Notes: generated by a model not told the origin, from the sequence alone. Positions 1 through 8,343 are shown, counted from the stretch's first letter. The stretch is 15,681 bases of DNA from Candidatus Tepidiaquacellales bacterium UBA6667 (GCA_002455255.1 DKKL01000050.1:34760-50440), one strand, 5' to 3'. Numbers and translations are program-made.

Positions 1-1143
1 TTTGGGTTTGTCGGATATACTCTTTCTGTTCCATTTCTGATTTTATTGCTGCTCTTTTTAGTTGATTTTTTTGAAACTCCTACTTATAAATACACATTCT
101 ATTTAATGTTTTTAAATATTCTGTTGTTTTTTATTCATTTCCAACAGGCGATTTATGCTTTAGTAATGCTTTTTGTATTTGGATTGATGAATTATCATTC
201 TTTTTTCAGAAATATTCATAAAAAACTAATCGCTGTTATACCGGTTATTATTTTAATGTTCATATCGTATTCATCGGATGCGTCTGAACATTACGAGGGA
301 TTAGCTCAATATCTGTTTAGATATTATACTTCTGATTTTTGGATAAATTATTATCAAAGATTTATAGATTTAGGCGTACTTGAAAATTTTTATTGGATTC
401 CTGAAACACCTGGTTTAATTTTTACATTATCAGTTTCTTTATTTATATTTATTCCATTGATTTATCTTCTATTTAAAAAGCGAAACGAAATATCTTTGAT
501 TATTTTAGAAGGTAATAATAAGTATTTTTTTGTTTTCGGTTTCATTTCGTTAATATTATTTTTTATTCTGCCTGATAACATTCCGGGTCAAAATATTATT
601 TATCAAAGATTTCTCATCTTTGTTATGATTGTCTCTGTAATATTCCTTAGTATTTTTTCTCAATATTTTAATTTTAAAAAATATTTTTATCTCGGCTTGG
701 TAGTTCTTGGTTTACATATTTATGTATCATCTGATTATTTTTCTGATTTTAAAAAAGAATCTCGATTTTTCTCGGAAGAAATCTTCCCTGTAAAGAATAA
801 CCATACTCTGGCAGGATTAATGTTTGATGCTAAATTTCGTAACAGTTACGTTTATATTCATTTTCAAAATTATTACACCATTTGGAATAAAGGAATAACT
901 GCAAATGGAAATCTTGACTATAGATATTCTTTTATCAGACGTAAAGAAGGTGTGGATATGAATATTCTGCCTCCTCATAATGCTTGGGTTGATATATTTA
1001 AAGTGTACAATCCTCCCGGTTATGCTGACGTTGATTATTTACTGACAAGAGATTCTACTTCAAGGTCATTTGAAAATTTTAATCTTATCAGAACTTCAGG
1101 TGACTGGCATTTATATGAAAATTTTCTAAAAATAAAAAAATAA
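1..1143 (+). CDS. Multi-pass membrane protein, 5' end outside the window
   Basis: The frame is open from base 1, so the true start lies upstream and the TTG at 46 is only the first start-like codon inside the window. The visible part has several strongly hydrophobic segments: around residues 15-45 and 55-75 counted from the TTG, then about 125-145, 158-175 and 185-208. After residue 215 comes a C-terminal stretch of roughly 150 residues that is not hydrophobic, rich in Tyr, Phe and Asn, probably outside the membrane. This layout of a polytopic N-terminal part and a soluble tail is seen in GT-C type glycosyltransferases, but I see no diagnostic motif and assign no function. It ends at TAA 1141-1143, 79 bp before phnD, with no obvious terminator between. 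Confidence 0.75.
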   Translation, partial: FGFVGYTLSVPFLILLLLFLVDFFETPTYKYTFYLMFLNILLFFIHFQQAIYALVMLFVFGLMNYHSFFRNIHKKLIAVIPVIILMFISYSSDASEHYEGLAQYLFRYYTSDFWINYYQRFIDLGVLENFYWIPETPGLIFTLSVSLFIFIPLIYLLFKKRNEISLIILEGNNKYFFVFGFISLILFFILPDNIPGQNIIYQRFLIFVMIVSVIFLSIFSQYFNFKKYFYLGLVVLGLHIYVSSDYFSDFKKESRFFSEEIFPVKNNHTLAGLMFDAKFRNSYVYIHFQNYYTIWNKGITANGNLDYRYSFIRRKEGVDMNILPPHNAWVDIFKVYNPPGYADVDYLLTRDSTSRSFENFNLIRTSGDWHLYENFLKIKK

Positions 1144-1222
1144 ATTATCAGTTAATTTTTTGAGATTTTAATCATAACTTAAATTCATATCTAATTTCTT
1201 TATATTGTTTAAAACATTTTAA

Positions 1223-2143
1223 TTGAAATCACCGGTAACAACAGTAATCCTTTTTATTTTATTCCTTTTTCTAAATTATGTGATGTTCACACAATCAACT
1301 GAAAAGCAGGAATACTACGATGCAATTTTTGGGTTTGTACCTTCAGAAAATTCTGATGTAGTTCAAACTAATGCTGATAATCTTGCTGCAATGATTAAAA
1401 AGGAAACAGGGCTGAATGTAAAAATATTTATTTCAACCAGTTACAATACGCTTATCGAAGCGATGAAATCTAAACAGGTTGATTTTGCTACTTTTCCGCC
1501 GTTTGCTTTTACTGAAGCGGAAAAAATTGCCGGTGCTGAATTACTTTTGAAAACTACAAGACAGGGTAAAGATTATTATTTCAGTGCTATAATCGTAAGG
1601 AAAGATTCAGGTATTGAATCAATTCAGGATTTAAGAGGGAAATCAATTGCATGGGCTCAGCCAACTTCTGCAGGGGGATATATCTTTCCAAAAGCTGATT
1701 TAATAAAAAAAGGAATACTTAAAAACGATAATGATAAAACTTTTTTTAGCGAAGAACTTAATGCCGGTGGTCATGATGCTGTCGTACTTTCTGTATTTAA
1801 TAAAAAAGTAGATGCTGGGGCAACTTTTGCCAATGATAATGAAAATATAAGTGGTGCTTGGGATAGATATCTTAAAGATTCTGCGGATGTTAAAATGATT
1901 AAAGCAATTTATTATACTGAAAAAATTCCTATGGATGTTTTCACTGTTAGAAGTGACTATAAAACCGTTAATCCTGAAAAAACAGAAAAAATTGTTCAGT
2001 TTCTTCTGAATATTACTAAAACTGAAGAAGGTAAACAAATTATCAAATCTTTTGACAGGGAAAGTTTTGTAAGAGCTAATTCTGAAGAATATGATATTGT
2101 GCGTGAAGCCGGAAAAATTTTAAATGTTCAACCTGAAAAATGA
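1223..2143 (+). CDS. phnD: PhnD-family phosphonate/phosphite ABC transporter substrate-binding protein
   Basis: This is the periplasmic binding component of an importer of the phosphonate/phosphite class. The start is TTG at 1223; no in-frame ATG gives a complete N-terminus. Residues 5-22 are a hydrophobic export signal or anchor; there is no lipobox cysteine. Family hallmarks follow: a VDFATFPPFAF block (86-96), where family members have a similar D-x-x-x-x-x-P-x-A/F block, IESIQDLRGKSIAW (131-144), and a PTSAGGYIFP block (147-156). In known PhnD structures the Ser/Thr-rich turn in the last block binds the phosphonate oxygens. The length of 306 aa is normal. Its last 4 nt overlap the phnC start (ATGA). 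The substrate cannot be read from sequence: phosphonate, phosphite and related oxyanions are all possible, and no C-P lyase, phosphonatase or ptxD gene is in the window. Confidence 0.9.
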   Translation: MKSPVTTVILFILFLFLNYVMFTQSTEKQEYYDAIFGFVPSENSDVVQTNADNLAAMIKKETGLNVKIFISTSYNTLIEAMKSKQVDFATFPPFAFTEAEKIAGAELLLKTTRQGKDYYFSAIIVRKDSGIESIQDLRGKSIAWAQPTSAGGYIFPKADLIKKGILKNDNDKTFFSEELNAGGHDAVVLSVFNKKVDAGATFANDNENISGAWDRYLKDSADVKMIKAIYYTEKIPMDVFTVRSDYKTVNPEKTEKIVQFLLNITKTEEGKQIIKSFDRESFVRANSEEYDIVREAGKILNVQPEK

Positions 2144-2913
2144 TAGAAGCAATCAATTTATCTAAGGTTTATCCCGCAACTGACCATACAAAAGAAGTCT
2201 ATGCTTTGAAAAACGTTTCCGTTAAAATTGAAAAAGGTGAATTTGTTTCTGTCATAGGTCTTAGCGGTGCAGGAAAATCAACTTTTCTCAGATGTATAAA
2301 CCGTATGAATACAATCTCAGAAGGAAAAATGATTTTCAATGGTATTGATATCACTAACTACAGTGAAAATCAACTTAGAGATATAAGAAAAAAAATAGGG
2401 TTTATTTTTCAACAGTTCAATTTGGTTAAAAATATTTCTGTATTGAATAATGTTTTAATCGGTAGGATAGGGTATAATTCCGTTTGGAAAAATGTTTTGG
2501 GGAAATTCTCCAAAGAAGATATTGAAAAAGCGAGACATTATATTAATGAAGTCGGATTAATAGAAAAAATCAGGGTTAGAGCTGATAATCTATCCGGTGG
2601 TCAGCAACAAAGAGTTGCAATTGCTCGAGCTGTTGTGCAAGAACCTGATGTTATTTTAGCTGATGAACCTATGGCTTCCTTAGATCCAAAACTCTCTGAT
2701 GTAATTCTTGGTCTACTTAAAAAATTTAATTACGAAAATAATATTACTATACTTCTTAATGTTCACGTTATTGAGTATGCCAAAAAATATTCTACAAGAA
2801 TAATCGGATTTAATAAAGGGGAAATTGTATTTGACGGTAAACCTGATGAACTTGACCATCATACAATTGAACATATTTATAAACAGGATAAAACAGAACT
2901 TGAAAATTTATAA
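2140..2913 (+). CDS. phnC: Phosphonate-type ABC transporter ATP-binding protein
   Basis: This is the cytoplasmic ATPase that powers the PhnDCE importer. All nucleotide-binding motifs are present: Walker A GLSGAGKST (40-48), Q-loop Gln91, ABC signature LSGGQQQRVA (151-160), Walker B VILADEP (171-177) followed by the D-loop ASLD, and an H-loop His in NVHVIEYA near residue 209. The length of 257 aa is typical of PhnC. The start ATG at 2140 overlaps the phnD stop, which implies translational coupling, and phnE follows after 8 nt. PhnC proteins usually have LHQVDLA at the H-loop; here the segment reads LNVHVIEYA, so the histidine is kept but sits one or two positions away in an otherwise changed segment. 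Confidence 0.95.
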   Translation: MIEAINLSKVYPATDHTKEVYALKNVSVKIEKGEFVSVIGLSGAGKSTFLRCINRMNTISEGKMIFNGIDITNYSENQLRDIRKKIGFIFQQFNLVKNISVLNNVLIGRIGYNSVWKNVLGKFSKEDIEKARHYINEVGLIEKIRVRADNLSGGQQQRVAIARAVVQEPDVILADEPMASLDPKLSDVILGLLKKFNYENNITILLNVHVIEYAKKYSTRIIGFNKGEIVFDGKPDELDHHTIEHIYKQDKTELENL

Positions 2914-2921
2914 AATTTAGT

Positions 2922-3734
2922 ATGAATAGTGATACTTTAAAAAACACTGGAAAATTTGAGTTTACCAAAAAACTAAATAAAATATTGCTTGCTATTGTTT
3001 TGTTACAAGTGGTGTTTATTTCTTTTGGTGCTGTTGAGTTCTCTTTGCCGAAACTCATAGAAGGTCTTCCGAATATGTGGAAATTCCTCACGGGGCTTTT
3101 CCCTCCGGATTTTTCTATTTTCCCACAAGTGCTTGATGCTGTGGTTATTACTATTCAACTTGCTTTAATAGGTACTATCTTATCTGCTATAATTGCTTTT
3201 CCTTTAAGTTTTTTTGCTGCGAGAAATTTAACAAGCGAATCTTCTATCATTGGTAAAATTTTTAGATGGTTCACCCAACTTATTTTTAATGTTACCCGTT
3301 CTATTGATATTCTGATTTTTGCTTTAATTTTTGTTTCTGCGGTTGGTTTAGGTCCATTTCCCGGTGTCTTGGCTTTGGCAATTCATTCTATAGGAATGCT
3401 CGGTAAATTGTTTTATGAATCTATTGAAACTATTGATAAAGGTCCGGTTGAAGCTTTAGAATCAGTTGGTGCTTCCAAATCTGAAATTATTCGTTGGGCT
3501 GTGTTGCCTCAAGTTATGCCTTATTTTATTTCATATTTCCTTTTCAGATTTGAACTTAACATAAGAGCCGCCGTTGTTCTTGGTCTTGTAGGTGCCGGTG
3601 GAATTGGTTTTCTTTTAAATCAGTATATGATGTTGTTTAGATATCAGGAGGTATCTATTATATTAATAACAATTATAGGTCTCGTTCTTTCAATTGATTT
3701 CTTGTCCTCAAAATTGAGAAAGATTGTTCTCTAA
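2922..3734 (+). CDS. phnE: Phosphonate-type ABC transporter permease
   Basis: This is the inner-membrane channel subunit that pairs with PhnC and receives substrate from PhnD. It has an N-terminal membrane segment (about 20-40), then further segments around 75-100, 128-150, 200-230 and 244-262. The cytoplasmic EAA loop that docks onto the ATPase is clear: EALESVGASKSEIIRWAVLP (177-196), with the conserved EA...GA pattern. The IRAAVVLGLVGAGGIGFLL stretch (214-232) is characteristic of PhnE. Only one permease gene is present, so it is expected to act as a homodimer; some organisms carry two. The stop TAA shares its last base with the ATG of rsmI. Confidence 0.93.
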   Translation: MNSDTLKNTGKFEFTKKLNKILLAIVLLQVVFISFGAVEFSLPKLIEGLPNMWKFLTGLFPPDFSIFPQVLDAVVITIQLALIGTILSAIIAFPLSFFAARNLTSESSIIGKIFRWFTQLIFNVTRSIDILIFALIFVSAVGLGPFPGVLALAIHSIGMLGKLFYESIETIDKGPVEALESVGASKSEIIRWAVLPQVMPYFISYFLFRFELNIRAAVVLGLVGAGGIGFLLNQYMMLFRYQEVSIILITIIGLVLSIDFLSSKLRKIVL

Positions 3735-4453
3735 TGGAAATTGTTAGTTATATTAACCCTGATAAGTTTAAAAATCTGCAAATTGAAAAAAGTTGTCTAT
3801 ACATAGTATCAACACCAATCGGAAATCTTGAAGATATCTCTTTTAGAGCATTATTTGTTTTAAATAATGTTGATTTAATTTTGTGTGAAGATACAAGAAC
3901 TACTTCAATACTTCTTTCTAAGTATCAGATAAAAAATAAACTTACAAGTTATTATTCAAGAAATGAATTAATCAGGTTGGATGAAATTATTGATAAAATT
4001 TCAGATGGGTTATCTGTTGCTTTAGTTTCTGATTCAGGAACTCCTTGTATTTCTGACCCGGGTGGTTTATTGGTTTCTGAGTGTATTGAAAAGGGTATTA
4101 AAATCTATTCTATTCCCGGCTCGTCTGCTATAATTCATTCTTTGGTTTTATCAGGTTTTAAAATTAAAAATTTTTATTTTCAAGGTTTTCTACCACAAAA
4201 AAAAGGCAGGGAAAAAACTTTGTCTGAAATTTCAAAAATAAATTCTTTAATTGTGATTTATGAATCACCTTATAGAATATTAAAATTGCTCACTGAAGTC
4301 GCAAAACATTTTGGAAATAAAGAAATTGCTATTGGAAGGGAATTAACTAAAATGTTTGAGCAGTTCATTAGAGGAAGAGTATTGGATGTAATTAAAAAAT
4401 CAACCTCTATGAAAATTAAAGGTGAATTTGTCTTAATAATTAATAATCGGTAA
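3734..4453 (+). CDS. rsmI: 16S rRNA (cytidine-1402-2'-O)-methyltransferase RsmI
   Basis: This is a SAM-dependent tetrapyrrole-methylase-fold enzyme that 2'-O-methylates C1402 in the decoding centre of 16S rRNA. The fold is marked by LYIVSTPIGNLEDISFRAL (22-40), LCEDTRTTSILL, VALVSDSGTPCISDPGG and PGSSAIIHSLVLSGF, followed by FQGFLP and YESPYRI. The start ATG at 3734 overlaps the phnE stop and gives about 20 extra residues before the usual family start near LYIVSTPIGNL; no nearer start codon exists in this frame. The protein ends at residue 239, soon after the catalytic domain, whereas many RsmI proteins reach about 270-290 aa with a small C-terminal domain. The usual SYHEHNE motif reads SYYSRNE here. 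Both look like lineage variants; the reading frame is intact. Confidence 0.93.
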   Translation: MEIVSYINPDKFKNLQIEKSCLYIVSTPIGNLEDISFRALFVLNNVDLILCEDTRTTSILLSKYQIKNKLTSYYSRNELIRLDEIIDKISDGLSVALVSDSGTPCISDPGGLLVSECIEKGIKIYSIPGSSAIIHSLVLSGFKIKNFYFQGFLPQKKGREKTLSEISKINSLIVIYESPYRILKLLTEVAKHFGNKEIAIGRELTKMFEQFIRGRVLDVIKKSTSMKIKGEFVLIINNR

Positions 4454-4460
4454 AAATTAA

Positions 4461-5909
4461 ATGTCAGAAAAAGAAGTAAGAGTCAGATTTGCACCATCGC
4501 CCACAGGTTTTGTTCATGTTGGTTCGTTAAGAACAGCATTATTTAATTACTTATTCGCTCGTCATTTCAAGGGAAAATTTGTAATTAGAATTGAAGATAC
4601 TGATAGAACAAGAATTGTTGATGGTGCCGTTGAAAATTTAATAAATGTATTAAAAAAACTCGGTATAGATTATGATGAAGGTCCTATGAAGGAAGGGGAT
4701 TACGGTCCATACTATCAGTCCGAACGACTAAGTATATATAAAAAATATTGCGATGAGTTAATAGAAAATGGTTATGCATATTACGCATTTGAAACTCCGG
4801 AAGAACTTGAAGAAATGAAAAAAATGCAACAGCTTGAAGGTAAACAAACCGCTTATGACAGACGTGCAAGAAATTTAACAAAAGAAGAAGTTAACGAAAA
4901 TTTAAATTCTGGAAAACCTTTTGTTGTTAGACTCAAAGTTCCACTCAATCAAGAAATAAAATTTACTGATGCAGTGAAGGGTATAATTAAATTTGATTCT
5001 AATCAGGTTGATGATCAGGTATTGTTAAAATCTGATGGTTTCCCTACATATCATCTGGCTAATGTCATTGATGACCATGAAATGAAGATTACTCACATAA
5101 TCAGAGGTGAAGAGTGGATTACATCTGTACCGAAACACATTTTATTGTATAATGCATTTGGATGGGATATTCCTCAAATGGCTCATGTTCCATTATTGCT
5201 TAATCCGGATAAATCTAAACTTAGTAAAAGACAAGGTGATGTAGCAGTTGAAGATTTTATAAATAAAGGATATTTAAAAGAAGCGTTAATAAATTTTGTT
5301 GCTTTGCTTGGTTGGCATCCTTCTGAAAAAGATGGGGTTGTCAGAGAAATATTTTCAATGGATGAACTAATCTCAAATTTTACTATCGATAGAGTGCAAT
5401 CTTCCGGTGCAGTATTTAATATTGATAAACTTAACTGGATGAATAATGAATATATTAAAAACTATGATTTGGATAATTTATTCGATTTAAGTTTACCTTA
5501 CTTCGAAAATTCCGGTTTGGATTTAAATGATACCGAAAAACTTAAATTTATTCTTAATACAATCCGTGTTTATCTTGACAGATTAGATATGATTCCGGAA
5601 AAAATAAAAATATTTACAAAAGAAAATTTTGAAATACCGGATGAGTTTAAGGAATTAATTTACAATGAAAACAGTTTGAAAGTTTTTAAAACTTTAAAAG
5701 ATAAAGTAGAAAACTCAGATGAATTAACTGTAGATGGTTTTAAACAAATGCTGAACGATACCGGTAAAGAAACCGGTGTAAAAGGAAAAAATCTGTTTAA
5801 ACCTGTGAGGATAGCATTGACTGGCGAAGAACACGGACCGGAACTGCCAAATATTGCTGTTATATATGGAAAGGAAAAACTGAGTAGTTTGCTTTCTAAA
5901 TATCTGTGA
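4461..5909 (+). CDS. gltX: Glutamyl-tRNA synthetase
   Basis: This class I aminoacyl-tRNA synthetase attaches glutamate to tRNA-Glu in the cytoplasm. The N-terminal Rossmann domain opens with VRFAPSPTGFVHVGSLRTAL (8-27), in which HVGS (19-22) is the HIGH-type signature. The KMSKS-type loop is KLSKR (253-257). FVIRIEDTDRTR (40-51) and THIIRGEEW (211-219) are further GluRS landmarks. The length of 482 aa is normal. The YAYYAFETPEEL segment near 105-116 lacks the cysteines of zinc-binding GluRS forms. The sequence does not show whether it also charges tRNA-Gln. ATG 4461 lies 7 nt after rsmI, so it closes the phn-rsmI block. No Shine-Dalgarno sequence is visible upstream. Confidence 0.97.
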   Translation: MSEKEVRVRFAPSPTGFVHVGSLRTALFNYLFARHFKGKFVIRIEDTDRTRIVDGAVENLINVLKKLGIDYDEGPMKEGDYGPYYQSERLSIYKKYCDELIENGYAYYAFETPEELEEMKKMQQLEGKQTAYDRRARNLTKEEVNENLNSGKPFVVRLKVPLNQEIKFTDAVKGIIKFDSNQVDDQVLLKSDGFPTYHLANVIDDHEMKITHIIRGEEWITSVPKHILLYNAFGWDIPQMAHVPLLLNPDKSKLSKRQGDVAVEDFINKGYLKEALINFVALLGWHPSEKDGVVREIFSMDELISNFTIDRVQSSGAVFNIDKLNWMNNEYIKNYDLDNLFDLSLPYFENSGLDLNDTEKLKFILNTIRVYLDRLDMIPEKIKIFTKENFEIPDEFKELIYNENSLKVFKTLKDKVENSDELTVDGFKQMLNDTGKETGVKGKNLFKPVRIALTGEEHGPELPNIAVIYGKEKLSSLLSKYL

Positions 5910-5958
5910 ATTTATAAGATTTGAAACTTAAAATAAAATAAAGTCAGGTATTAATTTA

Positions 5959-5990
5959 AATGAAGTTTTGAAATTAATCAAAACTTCATT
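5959..5990. terminator. 13-bp perfect hairpin between convergent genes, possible bidirectional terminator
   Basis: AATGAAGTTTTGA (5959-5971) pairs perfectly with TCAAAACTTCATT (5978-5990) around a 6-nt loop. It sits between gltX (ends 5909) and the convergent 31-aa gene (ends 6028), where a terminator for both is expected. No clear U-tract follows on either strand and the stem is AT-rich, so termination is an inference from position. Confidence 0.5.
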
Positions 5991-6027
5991 ATTCAAATTA
6001 ATCTTAACAAAATCTAAGACTTAAAAC

Positions 6028-6123
6028 TTATCTTATTTTTTTCTTATGTCTGTTTTTTCTTAATCTCTTTTTTCTTTTGTGCGTTGACATTTTTGCACGT
6101 TTTCTTTTTTTACCACAAGGCAT
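6028..6123 (-). CDS. 31-aa AURKAIP1/COX24-type basic ribosome-associated protein
   Basis: A very short gene reading MPCGKKRKRAKMSTHKRKK followed by a second basic run that ends KKKIR. Eighteen of 31 residues are Lys or Arg. The sequence closely matches the short AURKAIP1/COX24-domain proteins known from Bacteroidota genomes. That domain is the one of mitochondrial small-subunit protein mS38, and the mycobacterial small-subunit protein bS22 is similar. A role in the 30S subunit or decoding region is therefore likely but inferred. The start ATG (6123-6121) is preceded by a strong Shine-Dalgarno sequence (AAAGGAG). It is the last gene of the minus-strand block, 19 nt downstream of the HU-type gene, and its product is short enough to be missed by automated callers. 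Confidence 0.9.
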   Translation of the reverse strand: MPCGKKRKRAKMSTHKRKKRLRKNRHKKKIR

Positions 6124-6133
6124 TTATATATTA

Positions 6134-6140
6134 CTCCTTT
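6134..6140 (-). promoter_or_regulatory. Strong Shine-Dalgarno sequence of the 31-aa gene
   Basis: On the minus strand the bases read AAAGGAG, 10 nt before the ATG at 6123. This fixes the start and stands out because most genes in this window have no recognisable Shine-Dalgarno sequence. Confidence 0.75.
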
Positions 6141-6142
6141 AA

Positions 6143-6433
6143 TTATTTAATTTCTAAATTTTCCTGAACTACTTTTTTAAATTCTTTTGATACTTTGAAA
6201 TGAGGTATATATCTCTTTTTTAACATTACCTTTTCACCTGTCTTTGGGTTTCTTGCTTCTCTCGGATCTTTTATGTTGTTTTTAAATGTACCAAATCCTC
6301 TAATCTCAATTGTTTCATTATTTTTAAGAGAGTCTATTACACAAGTTATAAACCCTTCTACAACTATCTCGGTTTCTTTTTTGCTCAAACCGGTTGCTTC
6401 CGAAATTTTTGCTGCAATTTGTGCTCTTGTCAT
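6143..6433 (-). CDS. HU/IHF-family DNA-binding protein
   Basis: A small dimeric nucleoid protein that bends DNA. The 96-aa sequence begins MTRAQIAAKISEATGLSKKE, the usual N-terminal helices. It contains the GFGTF turn (46-50) and the flexible DNA-binding arm with RNPKTGE (61-67), then IPHFKVSKEFK, which returns to the body. It resembles the IHF branch somewhat (EIRGFGTF, PHFK), but the sequence does not decide between HU and IHF subunits. It lies 12 nt downstream of sppA and 19 nt upstream of the 31-aa gene in the same direction, so it is probably co-transcribed with them. No Shine-Dalgarno sequence is seen. Confidence 0.95.
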   Translation of the reverse strand: MTRAQIAAKISEATGLSKKETEIVVEGFITCVIDSLKNNETIEIRGFGTFKNNIKDPREARNPKTGEKVMLKKRYIPHFKVSKEFKKVVQENLEIK

Positions 6434-6445
6434 CTCTAATTAATT

Positions 6446-7399
6446 TTATTTTACAAATTTGTATTGCAAAATAGGTGTATTAACAAATTCATTTGTCAGC
6501 TCATCTTTTACTTCCTTTAACTCATTTGTAAACATACTTTCATAAAGTACATCAAAATAATTTCTTCTCTCTCTTTCTCTCACAATCTGTGGCTTTCCTT
6601 CTATACCGGCTTTTTCTCCGGTTATTCTTATTGCATCTTCAAACGTTCCTAATTCATCCACAAGCCCAAGTTTTAATCCCTGCTCACCTGTAAATATTCT
6701 TCCGTTAGCAATCGTACTCAGTGCTAAACTGTCTATTCTTCTTTCGGTTGATACAACATCAAAAAACTGATCATAACAACTCATAATAATATCTTGAAAA
6801 TATGCTTTGTCACTGTCATTCATTTGCCTGAAAGGACTTCCTGCATCTTTTAAATCACCGCTTTTAATTGTTGTCTCTGTAATTCCAAGTTTATCCGCTA
6901 AATCTTTTATTGAAATAAACTGTGCAATCACTCCGATACTTCCTACCATAGAACCTGGATTTGAAATGATATAAGAACTTCCGCAAGCTGCGTAATATCC
7001 ACCGCTTGCTGCTATCGAACTTACTGAAACAACTACAGGTTTTTTCTTCTCATCTCTTACCCATTTTATAATTTCATACATTTCTTGAGAAGCCGCAACA
7101 CCTCCGCCGGGAGAATCTATTCTTAAAAGTATTGCTTTTATTTCTTTATCTTCACCGAATTTTTTAAATTGCCTTACTATTTGTTCACTCGAAAATATCG
7201 TATAGTTAAGTTCAACAATTGCTATCTTACCTTTGCCGGTTCCTTCCGTTTCTACCCAGTAATCTTTTTGTTTATCTATTCTCATAAAGAATATTACAAA
7301 TAATGCAAAAATTCCAATTATAAGAATCAGACAAACAACTCCAAAAAATCCCCAAAACCAGGGCAAGAAACTTCTCTTTTTTGGTTGAACGTTTTCCAT
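6446..7399 (-). CDS. sppA: Signal peptide peptidase SppA, short S49 form
   Basis: A membrane-anchored serine protease of family S49 that degrades signal peptides and other membrane-bound peptides after export. Residues 13-39 form a single N-terminal membrane anchor. The protease core has LLRIDSPGGGVAAS (91-104), IAASGGYYAA (129-138), GSIGV (153-157) and SGDLKDAGSPF (180-190). By alignment with Bacillus SppA, Ser132 of ASGGYY is the nucleophile and Lys184 the general base. Their 52-residue spacing equals that of the known Ser147/Lys199 dyad. At 317 aa it is the short single-domain form, not the tandem E. coli form. The start ATG lies 4 nt after the stop of the upstream TPR lipoprotein gene, which suggests coupling. 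Confidence 0.95.
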   Translation of the reverse strand: MENVQPKKRSFLPWFWGFFGVVCLILIIGIFALFVIFFMRIDKQKDYWVETEGTGKGKIAIVELNYTIFSSEQIVRQFKKFGEDKEIKAILLRIDSPGGGVAASQEMYEIIKWVRDEKKKPVVVSVSSIAASGGYYAACGSSYIISNPGSMVGSIGVIAQFISIKDLADKLGITETTIKSGDLKDAGSPFRQMNDSDKAYFQDIIMSCYDQFFDVVSTERRIDSLALSTIANGRIFTGEQGLKLGLVDELGTFEDAIRITGEKAGIEGKPQIVRERERRNYFDVLYESMFTNELKEVKDELTNEFVNTPILQYKFVK

Positions 7400-7403
7400 A
7401 AAA

Positions 7404-8336
7404 CTATTGATTTAAAGCGTTATATTTGCTCTGTGCATCATCTCTTTTCGCATCATTTCCCAAAACATCATATGCTACAACTAATAACTGATATGAATCT
7501 TTCAATAAATCTTTGTTCTCTGTTTGCATTGTTAATGGTTCTAAATTATCTACCATATTTTGCGATAAAATTGTCATTGTTGCATTGTCTGATGTGCTTT
7601 CAAGTTTTTTATAATTTGCAAGACCAAGATTGAACAATGCTACTTCGTAATATTCACTTTTCTTGTCAAGAAATGATAAATTCTTAATTTTATTGAAAAT
7701 TGAAATCGCATCATCATATTTTTCTGCTGTCATTGATATTACACCTGATTGATAAAGTACTCTTGCAATTCCTAATGCATCTGACGGACTTTTTGTTTTT
7801 TCTATGATACTCTCATATATTGCCAAAGCCGAATCATTTTGTCCAAGATATAAATATGAATCTGCTATTAACTGATATGTTGAAACACTGTCGGGAAGTA
7901 TGTTCACAGCCGCATTAAATTTTTCTAATCCCTGTCTGAAATTTCTTGCCGCATTAACACTGTCTTTTGAACCAAGTGATTTTGTTCCTGCATTGAAACT
8001 GTTTATACCCTCGTTATATTTCAAAGCCCAATAACTGAATGCATCCTGTGAATATTGTGGTGAGAGACTTCTTACCTTTTCAAACGAAAGTCTTGCATCT
8101 GAATATTTTCCAAGTTCAATCTGTGAAACACCAAGCATATACCATGCTTCGCCATCATTAGCATTTTTTTGAAGTCCTTTTTTCAACTCTACTTCTGCTT
8201 TTGCATAATCTTTTTGCTGATAGGCAAGTTTACCTGTTGTTGTCTCTGCGGAAGCACAACCGTATATGTAAATTCCAAATGATAGGAATGTTAATAGTAA
8301 AATAGAATTAATAAACTTTTTATTTAAAAGGTTCAT
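7404..8336 (-). CDS. TPR-repeat lipoprotein
   Basis: The N-terminus has a basic start, a hydrophobic stretch (10-24) and a lipobox IYGC with the lipidated cysteine at residue 27, so it should be a membrane-anchored lipoprotein. The rest is built of tetratricopeptide repeats, for example around 37-70 (YAKAEVELKKGL...GEAWYMLGVSQIELGKY), then further repeats near 145-180 and 190-225. TPR lipoproteins usually act as scaffolds in envelope complexes; the partner is unknown. It is the first gene of a minus-strand block with sppA, the HU-type gene and the 31-aa gene. GGAG (8347-8344) lies 7 nt before the ATG, one of three clear Shine-Dalgarno sequences in the window. Confidence 0.85.
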   Translation of the reverse strand: MNLLNKKFINSILLLTFLSFGIYIYGCASAETTTGKLAYQQKDYAKAEVELKKGLQKNANDGEAWYMLGVSQIELGKYSDARLSFEKVRSLSPQYSQDAFSYWALKYNEGINSFNAGTKSLGSKDSVNAARNFRQGLEKFNAAVNILPDSVSTYQLIADSYLYLGQNDSALAIYESIIEKTKSPSDALGIARVLYQSGVISMTAEKYDDAISIFNKIKNLSFLDKKSEYYEVALFNLGLANYKKLESTSDNATMTILSQNMVDNLEPLTMQTENKDLLKDSYQLLVVAYDVLGNDAKRDDAQSKYNALNQ

Positions 8337-8343
8337 TTATTTT

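Noticed and set aside
1144..1222. Promoter for the phn block in the 79-bp gap before phnD
   Set aside because: A TTGAGA hexamer is present but no acceptable -10 or TAnnTTTG element sits at the right distance, so no call is made.
7385..7633. 82-codon plus-strand open frame across the sppA / TPR lipoprotein junction
   Set aside because: Antisense to well-supported genes; composition is that of a shadow frame.
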